From: Gammaproteobacteria bacterium
Lineage (GTDB): Bacteria > Pseudomonadota > Gammaproteobacteria > PS1 > Pseudothioglobaceae
NCBI GenBank assembly: GCA_015658965.1
Contig: DQNX01000068.1
Location: forward strand, 1 to 22,220
DNA length: 22,220 bases
Direction of reading: 5' to 3'
Made by a program: the position numbers and the translations under genes. The stretch's first letter is position 1, and every line of letters begins with the position of its first letter. The notes under the pieces are model-generated. The model saw only the letters and a list, made by a program, of their open reading frames with translations, was not told the origin of the DNA and ran no database searches. Shown here in pieces: positions 15,538 through 22,220 of this stretch.

Positions 15538-16668
15538 ATGGATCAATTAAATTTACTTTGGAGCAATACTGGCTTAAACCAAATGGTGCCAGGACAAGGT
15601 CTCATGCTGTTAGTGGGTATGTTGCTTTTATATTTGGCGATTGTTAAAAAATTCGAGCCATTACTATTATTACCCATTGGTTTTGGTGCGATTTTGGCCA
15701 ATATTCCGGGTGCGGGCATTGCCGAGGGTAGTGGTATTTTGCATGTGTTTTATGTTGTTGGAATTGAATCCGGCGCGTTTCCATTGATTATCTTTATGGG
15801 GGTGGGCGCTTTAACAGATTTTGGCCCACTACTCGCCAACCCTAAAACACTCTTACTGGGTGCTGCAGCACAGTTTGGTATTTTTGCAACTTTACTGGGA
15901 GCGATTGGTTTGACCGCATTGGGTATTTTTGATTTCAGTCTAAAAGATGCGGCAGCGATTGGCATTATTGGTGGCGCAGATGGGCCAACCAGTATCTACG
16001 TGGCTTCAAAATTAGCACCTGATTTATTGGGTGCCATTGCAGTCGCCTCTTATTCTTATATGGCATTGGTACCCCTGATTCAGCCGCCGATTATGCGAGC
16101 GCTTACCACAGAAAAAGAACGCCTAATTGAGATGGTGCAGCTCAGAGAGGTTTCTCAAACTGAAAAGATCATCTTTCCAATCATGTTATTAATGTTGGTG
16201 GCTTTATTACTGCCAGATGCAGCGCCTCTTTTAGGTATGTTTGCTTTTGGTAACTTAATGAAAGAGTCAGGTGTGGTTGATAGACTAAGTGATACGGTTC
16301 AAAATTCATTGATCAACACGGTGACCATTTTCCTAGGTTTGGCCGTTGGCTCAAAACTAATGGCGGATTCATTCTTGCAATCTGAAACTCTGGGTATTTT
16401 AGTGTTGGGCATGATCGCTTTTGCAATTGGCACAGCTTGTGGTGTTATCATGGCAAAAACCATGAACTTGTTTAGTAAAAATAAAATCAACCCACTCATT
16501 GGCTCTGCTGGTGTCTCCGCGGTACCTATGGCCGCCCGTGTTTCAAATAAAGTCGGTCTAGAGTCTAACCCGCATAATTTTTTACTCATGCATGCAATGG
16601 GTCCTAATGTCGCCGGTGTGATTGGTTCAGCAATTGCTGCCGGTATTATGATTCAGTTCCTTGGTTAG
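15538..16668 (+). CDS. oadB: Oxaloacetate decarboxylase beta subunit, Na+ pump
   Basis: Integral membrane subunit that decarboxylates carboxybiotin and exports Na+. The 376-aa protein has about nine to ten hydrophobic spans. The family signature GGADGPTSIY carries Asp148, which corresponds to the Na+-binding/catalytic aspartate of characterised subunits; a second conserved region near GSAGVSAVPMAARV is also present. It starts 6 nt after the oadA stop. Its stop is 1 nt upstream of the panD ATG. Confidence 0.95.
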   Translation: MDQLNLLWSNTGLNQMVPGQGLMLLVGMLLLYLAIVKKFEPLLLLPIGFGAILANIPGAGIAEGSGILHVFYVVGIESGAFPLIIFMGVGALTDFGPLLANPKTLLLGAAAQFGIFATLLGAIGLTALGIFDFSLKDAAAIGIIGGADGPTSIYVASKLAPDLLGAIAVASYSYMALVPLIQPPIMRALTTEKERLIEMVQLREVSQTEKIIFPIMLLMLVALLLPDAAPLLGMFAFGNLMKESGVVDRLSDTVQNSLINTVTIFLGLAVGSKLMADSFLQSETLGILVLGMIAFAIGTACGVIMAKTMNLFSKNKINPLIGSAGVSAVPMAARVSNKVGLESNPHNFLLMHAMGPNVAGVIGSAIAAGIMIQFLG

Positions 16669-16669
16669 T

Positions 16670-17038
16670 ATGCAAAGAACCTTTCTAAAAGCCAAACTTC
16701 ATCGGGTTACTACCACGGCCAGTGAGCTTGATTATGAAGGCTCTTGTGAAATTGATGGTGTATTATTAGATGCTGCTGGTATGGGTGCTTTTGAGCAAAT
16801 CCAAATTTACAATATTAGCAATGGCAATCGCTTTACCACGTATGCTATTCGTGGCAAGGAGAACTCGGGCGTTATTTCTGTGAATGGTGCGGCTGCGCAC
16901 AAAGCCGCTGTAGGTGATTTATTGATTATTGCTGCTTATGCCCAGTATGATGAACAAGCACTTCAAAATTACGCACCAAGGTTGTGCTATGTGGACAATA
17001 ACAACACACTCGTCAGAACGAATTCTAAACTTCGCTAA
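16670..17038 (+). CDS. panD: Aspartate 1-decarboxylase precursor
   Basis: Pyruvoyl enzyme making beta-alanine for pantothenate. The proenzyme self-cleaves between Gly24 and Ser25 in YEGSC. That site falls at residues 24/25 only if translation starts at the ATG at 16670, not the in-frame TTG at 16661, so I chose the ATG (122 aa). The downstream TTYAIRGK and NGAAAHKAAVGD motifs are standard. It is coupled to oadB, and its 3' end overlaps the convergent lolD end by 14 nt. Confidence 0.95.
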   Translation: MQRTFLKAKLHRVTTTASELDYEGSCEIDGVLLDAAGMGAFEQIQIYNISNGNRFTTYAIRGKENSGVISVNGAAAHKAAVGDLLIIAAYAQYDEQALQNYAPRLCYVDNNNTLVRTNSKLR

Positions 17039-17702
17039 GTCGCCCATTTTCTAAAACCAACACGCGTTGCATTTGCTGTGCAATTTTTTCATCATGGGTG
17101 ACAATCACTAACGCCGAGTTTTGTGCTTGATTGAGTTCAATCATAAGCTTGAAAATATCAGCTGCATTTTTAGTGTCTAAATTACCCGTTGGCTCGTCAG
17201 CCAGCAAACAACTGGGCTTAGTGATTAAAGCGCGAGCAATAGCAACACGCTGACGCTCACCACCAGAAAGCTGTGCAGGTCGATGGTCAAGTCTATTTTG
17301 CAATCCAACTTTTGAAAGCAACTTGTTAGCTGACATTAAAGCAGTTTGTTTGTTGTCGCCACGTATAAGCAGTGGCATGGCCACATTATCCAGGGCACTA
17401 AAATCTTTTAACAAGTGATGGAATTGATACACAAAGCCTAAATGTTGGGCGCGAAGCTCGGTAATTTTATCTTCACTTAACTCGCCTAGATTGTTATTGT
17501 TTAAAAATACTTGGCCCGTGCTCGGTTGGCTTATTCCGCCGAGTAAATTAAGTAAAGTGGACTTTCCACAGCCTGACTGCCCTAGAATGGCAATCGATTC
17601 ACCTGGGGCGATGCTTAGGTTCAGCGCTTCGAGTACAGATGTTTGAAGCTTGCCACTGTTATAGTGGTAGCTGACTTGTTGGCATTCAATTAAATTATTC
17701 AT
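17025..17702 (-). CDS. lolD: LolD, ATPase of lipoprotein-releasing ABC transporter
   Basis: Cytoplasmic ATPase that drives release of outer-membrane lipoproteins from the inner membrane to LolA. Walker A GQSGCGKST (41-49), signature LSGGERQ (145-151) and Walker B CLLADEP (165-171) are all present, followed by the D-loop and VIVTHDE near the C-terminus. The length of 225 aa is normal. The start overlaps the end of the permease gene by 8 nt. A related FtsE/MacB-type ATPase is the alternative, but the partner gene supports LolD. Confidence 0.94.
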   Translation of the reverse strand: MNNLIECQQVSYHYNSGKLQTSVLEALNLSIAPGESIAILGQSGCGKSTLLNLLGGISQPSTGQVFLNNNNLGELSEDKITELRAQHLGFVYQFHHLLKDFSALDNVAMPLLIRGDNKQTALMSANKLLSKVGLQNRLDHRPAQLSGGERQRVAIARALITKPSCLLADEPTGNLDTKNAADIFKLMIELNQAQNSALVIVTHDEKIAQQMQRVLVLENGRLSEV

Positions 17703-18930
17703 GATTTAACACTGTAGAAATTTCAATTTTTCCAGCGCGTTTTGCTGGATAAATTGAGGCCAAAATAACCAAAATAAAGGCGCCAATCGTTACCTTGACC
17801 ACGTCACTTAAATGAATCTGGGAGGGGAAACGATTAATATAAAACACGTCTTTAGGAAAAAATTGAAAACCCAGTATGGATTCAATGCCACTGACGACAG
17901 ATTCAATATTGAGCGACAGAGCAATGCCCAAAATAACACCCAAGGTAATGCCAACAACGCCAATCGTAATGCCTTGATAGAAAAACAGTTTTACAATGCG
18001 TTTGGGTGTCATGCCAATTGTTCTGAGAATGGCAATATCGGCTTGTTTATCAGTTACCACCATCACCATCATTGAAACAATATTAAAGGCAGCAACCGCT
18101 ATGATCAGCGATAGAATAATGCCAATCATTTGCTTCTCAAGATTAAGCGCTTTAATGAAATTGGCTTTTTGCTGGGTCCAATCAACGCCATAAAACTGAT
18201 CTCTACCTAGTGTTTTAACCAGCTGCTGAGTAATTTTTTTGGCGTGAAATAAATCCTCAACTTTGAGTCGAATACCCGAAACTTTGGCTTTCATGGAATA
18301 CAGTTTTTGCGCCTGATCTAGCTGAATAAAAGCTAGATTATTATCATACTCATTAATCCCTGCATCAAATATTCCGCTCACGGTAAAGCGCTTGAAACGC
18401 GGTTGGATACCGATAATACTACTTGATAGCTCAGGTGTTAGTAGGGTGACCTTGTCGCCAATCGTAGCACCTAATCGGGTTGCCAGTCCAGAGCCGATTA
18501 AAATGTCAGATTTGGCTAGTTGACTATTACCTTGTTTCATTTTGTCTAGCAAAATAGATGTCTGTTTTTCTAATTTTGGAATAATACCTCTAACGCTAAT
18601 GCCTTGAGCGCCACTAGCCGTATTTAATAAGGCATATTTTTCAATATAAGGGGAAGAGCTGACAACCTGAGCATGTTGGTTGATTGTTGTCTGTACAGAT
18701 TGCCAATCGGATAAATTATTGCCGTATTCACTGATATATGAATGTGAAATAGCGCTCAAAATGCGCTCTCTTAATTCCTGATGAAAGCCGTTCATAACCG
18801 ATAAAACTGTAATAAGCGTCATTACACCAAGAATCAGGCCGACCATGGACACGCCAGAAATAAAAGAAATAAAGCCTTCTTTACGATTTGAACGTAAATA
18901 TTGGTTAGAAATGTTAAATTCAATACTCAT
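17695..18930 (-). CDS. LolC/LolE-type lipoprotein-releasing permease
   Basis: Inner-membrane permease of the Lol system. Layout: a membrane span at about 22-47, a large periplasmic domain from roughly 48 to 265, then three spans (about 268-292, 312-340 and 375-398). The N-terminal motif with SGVSMVGLILGVMTLITVLSVMNGF is characteristic of LolC/E. The length is 411 aa. It precedes lolD with an 8-nt overlap. No second permease gene is adjacent, so this may be a LolF-type permease that works as a homodimer, or another copy may lie elsewhere. I leave the symbol blank because LolC, LolE and LolF cannot be separated by eye. Confidence 0.92.
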   Translation of the reverse strand: MSIEFNISNQYLRSNRKEGFISFISGVSMVGLILGVMTLITVLSVMNGFHQELRERILSAISHSYISEYGNNLSDWQSVQTTINQHAQVVSSSPYIEKYALLNTASGAQGISVRGIIPKLEKQTSILLDKMKQGNSQLAKSDILIGSGLATRLGATIGDKVTLLTPELSSSIIGIQPRFKRFTVSGIFDAGINEYDNNLAFIQLDQAQKLYSMKAKVSGIRLKVEDLFHAKKITQQLVKTLGRDQFYGVDWTQQKANFIKALNLEKQMIGIILSLIIAVAAFNIVSMMVMVVTDKQADIAILRTIGMTPKRIVKLFFYQGITIGVVGITLGVILGIALSLNIESVVSGIESILGFQFFPKDVFYINRFPSQIHLSDVVKVTIGAFILVILASIYPAKRAGKIEISTVLNHE

Positions 18931-18998
18931 TGTGCTGATATTTTGTCATAATTAGCACTTTAAAGGTGGAATAACTTTTTAGAGATTTTTGCATAAAT

Positions 18999-19946
18999 AT
19001 GAATCTAGATAATCGCGGACTTATTAATTATTTGTTATTACCAGTCTCAGGTATTTTTTATCTTCTGTCTCGTGCTAGAAAATTCCTTTATCAAACAAAC
19101 CTTTTGACCACAGTCAATTTTAGTACAAATGTGATTGTAGTCGGCAACATTACGGTGGGTGGTAGCGGCAAAACCCCTGTCGTTATTGCACTGGTTAATT
19201 ATTTCAAGCAACAAGGTAAGAAAGTAGGTGTGGTGTCGCGGGGCTATGGTGGTTTGCATCATCAAGGCAGTTTGCTGGTTGGTGAAAATACACAGGCCAG
19301 TGTTTCAGGCGATGAGCCTTTACTGATCGCCACACAAACACAAGTGCCAGTGATGGTAAATACAGATCGTGTTCAAGCGGTTAAAGACTTAATTAATAAC
19401 CACGAGGTTGATCTTGTTGTGAGCGACGATGGCCTACAGCATTACGCCATGGGTCGGCAAGTTGAGATTGCTGTAGTCGATGGCAAGCGACGCTTTGGTA
19501 ATGGTTTTTTCTTGCCGTCTGGCCCACTCAGAGAATCGGAGTCAAGGTTGAAAACCGTTGATTTTGTCATTAATAATGGTGCACATCGTGCGGGCGAGGT
19601 TACGTCAATATTAAAGCCCTTTATGTTTGTTAACGTGGCAACCGATGAGGAGCAATCACTCGACTTTTTTGATCAACAAGTTTGTCACGCAGTGGCAGGT
19701 ATAGGCCATCCACAGCGATTTTTTGATACGTTAAAGAGTCTTGGGATTAAGACAAAATCTCATGCATTTGCTGACCATCATGCCTTCATTCGCTCAGAAC
19801 TTAATTTTGACGACAATTATCCTATTCTTATGACCGCTAAGGATTGTGTAAAATGTAGGGAGTTCGCAACAGATAAAATGTGGTATTTGCATGTTGAAGC
19901 TGAATTAAGCGACGATTTTTTGACTGAATTAACAAGTAAATTATGA
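18999..19946 (+). CDS. lpxK: LpxK, tetraacyldisaccharide 4'-kinase
   Basis: Membrane-associated kinase that phosphorylates the 4' position of the lipid A precursor. An N-terminal hydrophobic segment (about 10-24) is followed by the P-loop GGSGKTP (54-60) inside the family motif VGNITVGGSGKTP. Later motifs are VSRGYGG, SDDGLQH and LPSGPLRE. The length of 315 aa is normal. The region around its start codon resembles the end of the MITE-like element (see findings). The stop overlaps the next small gene by 4 nt. Confidence 0.95.
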   Translation: MNLDNRGLINYLLLPVSGIFYLLSRARKFLYQTNLLTTVNFSTNVIVVGNITVGGSGKTPVVIALVNYFKQQGKKVGVVSRGYGGLHHQGSLLVGENTQASVSGDEPLLIATQTQVPVMVNTDRVQAVKDLINNHEVDLVVSDDGLQHYAMGRQVEIAVVDGKRRFGNGFFLPSGPLRESESRLKTVDFVINNGAHRAGEVTSILKPFMFVNVATDEEQSLDFFDQQVCHAVAGIGHPQRFFDTLKSLGIKTKSHAFADHHAFIRSELNFDDNYPILMTAKDCVKCREFATDKMWYLHVEAELSDDFLTELTSKL

Positions 19947-20104
19947 TCGATAAAGCATTACTCAAATTACTAGTCTGCCCAAAAAGCAAGGCGCCACTCA
20001 AACAAGTGGGCGATGAATTGGTTTGTGAAGTCAGTGGTTTGGCTTATCCGATTAATGACGGTATCCCTGTTTTACTGATTGAAGAGGCCCGAAAAATAAG
20101 CTAA
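19943..20104 (+). CDS. Trm112/YcaR-like small protein (UPF0434)
   Basis: A 53-aa protein with the LLKLLVCPKSKAPL opening and the closing YPINDGIPVLLIEEAR pattern typical of YcaR/Trm112-like proteins. E. coli ycaR lies in the same place between lpxK and kdsB, so synteny supports the call. Only Cys12 and Cys28 are present, so a full zinc site is unlikely. Both ends overlap neighbours: ATGA with the lpxK stop and TAATG with the kdsB start. Confidence 0.92.
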   Translation: MIDKALLKLLVCPKSKAPLKQVGDELVCEVSGLAYPINDGIPVLLIEEARKIS

Positions 20105-20838
20105 TGGCTTTCACTGTTATTATTCCCGCACGTTATGCATCTACTCGTTTGAATGCAAAACTCCTTCAAGACATTCACGGCAAGCCATTGATTCAGCACA
20201 CCTACGAAAATGCCATTAAGAGTGGCGCATCTCGTGTGATTATTGCCACAGATGACACACGCATTGAAGCTGTTGCTAATGATTTTGGTGCCATTACTTG
20301 CATGACGGGCAAGCACCATACTTCAGGCACTTCTCGACTTGCTGAGGTTTTAGAGAAGTTGTCAATTGCTGATGATGAAATTATTGTCAATGTTCAAGGC
20401 GATGAGCCGATGTTGGATGCTAGGGTGATTGAACAAGTGGCTAATAATTTAACCAATAGTGATATGCAGATGGCTACTTTGTGTGAAAACGTTATTGACC
20501 ATGATCAATACTTAGACGAGAATTGCGTTAAAGTGGTGTTTGATAAATTTGGCAAAGCCCTGTATTTTTCTCGCTCACCCATTCCCGCCTTTAGAGAGCA
20601 GACTGATTTTGATGTGTCTTTATGTTTTAAGCATATTGGTATTTATGCGTATCGATCAAGCTTTATTAAACAGTATTTAACCATGGACAGTTCGGCTTAT
20701 GAGAAAGTGGAAAAACTAGAACAGCTCACAGTGCTTAATGAAGGGTTTGATATTCATGTGGCACCTGCTTGTGCTGCTACGGGTTTTGGGGTGGATACCA
20801 TCGAGGACTTAAACAAGGTTAGAGAGGCGTTAGAATGA
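20104..20838 (+). CDS. kdsB: KdsB, CMP-KDO synthetase
   Basis: 3-deoxy-manno-octulosonate cytidylyltransferase, which activates KDO for lipopolysaccharide core synthesis. The nucleotide-binding signature IPARYASTRLNAK lies at residues 7-19; VNVQGDEPML (about 98-107) carries the catalytic metal-binding Asp. The downstream YFSRSPIP and KHIGIYAYR motifs are typical. The length is 244 aa. It is coupled by single- or four-base overlaps to the small protein before it and to folD after it. Confidence 0.96.
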   Translation: MAFTVIIPARYASTRLNAKLLQDIHGKPLIQHTYENAIKSGASRVIIATDDTRIEAVANDFGAITCMTGKHHTSGTSRLAEVLEKLSIADDEIIVNVQGDEPMLDARVIEQVANNLTNSDMQMATLCENVIDHDQYLDENCVKVVFDKFGKALYFSRSPIPAFREQTDFDVSLCFKHIGIYAYRSSFIKQYLTMDSSAYEKVEKLEQLTVLNEGFDIHVAPACAATGFGVDTIEDLNKVREALE

Positions 20839-21671
20839 TTATTGATGGTAAACAAATTGCAAAACAATTAAGAATCAGCATTGCAGATCAAGTTGCGATG
20901 CTTGATCGAAAGCCGGGTTTGGCGGTTATTTTGGTCGGTGATGACCCTGCCTCTGCCGTATATGTGCGCAATAAAGACAATGCTTGTAAGGAAGTAGGTT
21001 TTTATTCTGAGAAAATTAACAAACCTGAAGACATTACTCAAGCAGAGCTATTAGCCGAAATCGAACGATTGAATAAAGATGACAAAATTGACGGCATTCT
21101 GGTGCAATTGCCATTGCCGAGTCATATAGATGCCAATCAAGTAGTTGAGACGATTAATCCCAATAAAGACGTTGATGGTTTCCACAGCGAGAATATTGGA
21201 AAACTCATGCAAAACAAGCCTTATTTACGCCCTTGTACCCCGAAAGGGGTGATGACCATGTTAGCAACAACAGGGGTTGACTTGGTGGGTAAAAATTGCG
21301 TGGTGGTCGGCGCATCAAATATTGTTGGCAGGCCGATGGCGATGGAGTTGTTAAATGCACGTGCAACCGTTACTATTTGTAACAGTAAAACCACAGATTT
21401 ATCTGCAAAAATCAGACAGGCCGATGTTTTAGTGGTGGCAGTTGGCATCCCAAAACTGATACAAGGTGATTGGATTAAAGCTGGTGCAATCATTATTGAT
21501 GTCGGTATTAATCGACTCGATGATGGCAGTTTGGTTGGCGATGTGGATTTTGCTTTGGCAAAAGATAAGGCCGCATGGATCACGCCTGTGCCTGGCGGTG
21601 TTGGGCCAATGACCATCGCCACCTTATTAGAAAATACATTAACAGCATATAATACAATAGAGGAAAAATGA
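20835..21671 (+). CDS. folD: FolD, methylene-THF dehydrogenase/cyclohydrolase
   Basis: Bifunctional enzyme that interconverts 5,10-methylene- and 10-formyl-THF with NADP. The catalytic YxxxK is Tyr43/Lys47 (YVRNK). Other signatures are KDVDGFH (about 110-116), GASNIVGRPMA (about 159-169) and PVPGGVGPMT (about 252-261). The length of 278 aa is close to E. coli FolD (288). The start and stop overlap kdsB and the glutaredoxin gene by 4 nt each. Together with metF it covers the one-carbon folate branch in this window. Confidence 0.96.
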   Translation: MIIDGKQIAKQLRISIADQVAMLDRKPGLAVILVGDDPASAVYVRNKDNACKEVGFYSEKINKPEDITQAELLAEIERLNKDDKIDGILVQLPLPSHIDANQVVETINPNKDVDGFHSENIGKLMQNKPYLRPCTPKGVMTMLATTGVDLVGKNCVVVGASNIVGRPMAMELLNARATVTICNSKTTDLSAKIRQADVLVVAVGIPKLIQGDWIKAGAIIIDVGINRLDDGSLVGDVDFALAKDKAAWITPVPGGVGPMTIATLLENTLTAYNTIEEK

Positions 21672-22039
21672 AAATTTTAATCAAAGTAATGAGAGAAGGT
21701 TTGGGTCGATTAATCGTATTAATTGACTGGATTTTTTCACCAAAAAAAATAAAACGCACAGAAGCAGAACAGGCTGATGTTGATCAGCAAATTGTATCTT
21801 TAAAATTGTATCAATTCTACGCTTGTCCATTCTGCATTAAAACACGTAGAACCATCAAGCGCTTAAATTTATCAATGGAAACTCGCAATGCACAAGCGGG
21901 TCAGTTCCGCGCTGAGCTTTTGGCTGGTGGTGGTGAAGTTAAAGTGCCCTGCTTGAGAATCAAACAAGGTAATGATATTGCTTGGATGTATGAGTCATCT
22001 GACATTATGGCTTATTTGGACAAGCGTTTTGGCGAGTGA
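21668..22039 (+). CDS. Glutaredoxin-like protein with N-terminal extension
   Basis: A 123-aa protein with a C-terminal glutaredoxin/GST-N type thioredoxin fold. The redox motif CPFC is Cys53-Cys56 in FYACPFCIKTRR, and the cis-Pro is in KVPCLRI near residue 95. The first ~40 residues form an extension with a short hydrophobic, possibly amphipathic stretch (GRLIVLIDWIFSP) that could bind membrane. Similar extended glutaredoxins occur in gammaproteobacteria. It overlaps folD by 4 nt. The substrate is not predictable. Confidence 0.88.
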   Translation: MKILIKVMREGLGRLIVLIDWIFSPKKIKRTEAEQADVDQQIVSLKLYQFYACPFCIKTRRTIKRLNLSMETRNAQAGQFRAELLAGGGEVKVPCLRIKQGNDIAWMYESSDIMAYLDKRFGE

Positions 22040-22220
22040 TATATATTGAAGGTGGTACAAAATTTCAACGGCAATTAGCCAAAGATCTTTATTATTTCTG
22101 CTCTCAAGAATTATCCATCAAAAAGAAAGTCGATATCGACTTAAGAATTATAGTAGTGGAATCTGCACAGGCATGGACAGATCACGAAGGCGAGGGTAAA
22201 TTTTATATTGATATCGAAAA
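22036..22220 (+). CDS. Unidentified protein (3' partial)
   Basis: An open frame begins with GTG at 22036, overlapping the TGA of the glutaredoxin gene (GTGA), and runs uninterrupted to the right edge. It encodes about 61 residues beginning IYIEGGTKFQRQLAKDLYYF, with a charged Lys/Asp-rich middle and a central VDIDLRIIVVES strand. The tight overlap fits the pattern of the five preceding genes. I do not recognise the family. An alternative start inside the window is not obvious. Confidence 0.6.
   Translation, partial: MIYIEGGTKFQRQLAKDLYYFCSQELSIKKKVDIDLRIIVVESAQAWTDHEGEGKFYIDIE

Noticed and set aside
16661..16669. In-frame TTG as the panD start
   Set aside because: The self-cleavage Gly-Ser would not fall at residues 24/25, and the TTG lies inside the oadB stop region. 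The ATG at 16670 fits the family length.
17812..18075. Plus-strand open frame ending in a His run
   Set aside because: It is antisense to the LolC/E-type permease; the His run arises from the reverse complement of Met/Val codons.

Overview
The window looks like part of the chromosome of an AT-rich gammaproteobacterial sulfur oxidiser. The gene order dsrM-K-L-J-O-P-N-R, the protein sequences and the tight gene packing recall the SUP05/Thioglobus group and the related vesicomyid and bathymodiolin symbionts. The taxon is inferred from these traits and was not tested by any search.

Region 1 (1-8277, + strand) is the distal half of a reverse-type dissimilatory sulfite reductase (rDsr) operon. It encodes the membrane complex DsrMKJOP, which links periplasm, quinone pool and cytoplasmic sulfur chemistry; DsrL, the NAD(P)H-type partner of DsrAB; DsrN, the siroheme amidase; and DsrR, a cysteine-free A-type protein. 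dsrM is cut by the left edge. dsrABEFHC probably lies upstream, outside the window. No dsrS follows dsrR.

Region 2 (8278-8766) is the only long non-coding gap. It holds several inverted repeats and what looks like a decayed palindromic intergenic repeat.

Region 3 (8767-12875) holds housekeeping genes in alternating orientation: tsaE and a Na+/Ca2+ exchanger-type antiporter on the minus strand; a short DUF72-like protein, hemD and a small helix-turn-helix/coiled-coil protein on the plus strand; and metF on the minus strand.

Region 4 (12876-17038) starts with a 96-bp MITE-like element between metF and infA. A compact + strand run follows: infA, tRNA-Leu(CAA), oadG, oadA, oadB (a sodium-pumping oxaloacetate decarboxylase) and panD.

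Region 5 (17025-22220) has the lipoprotein-export genes lolD and a single LolC/E-type permease on the minus strand. A tightly overlapping + strand series follows: lpxK, a Trm112/YcaR-like small protein, kdsB, folD, a glutaredoxin-like protein and a protein cut by the right edge. lpxK and kdsB serve lipid A/LPS core synthesis; the other genes are general metabolism.

The points most worth checking are a coordinated cysteine loss in DsrO that implies three rather than four Fe-S clusters, the absence of any non-haem cysteine in DsrJ, the MITE-like element and a similar sequence at the lpxK start, and a dyad promoter in front of the small HTH protein. I found no clear sign of a wholly new multi-gene system.
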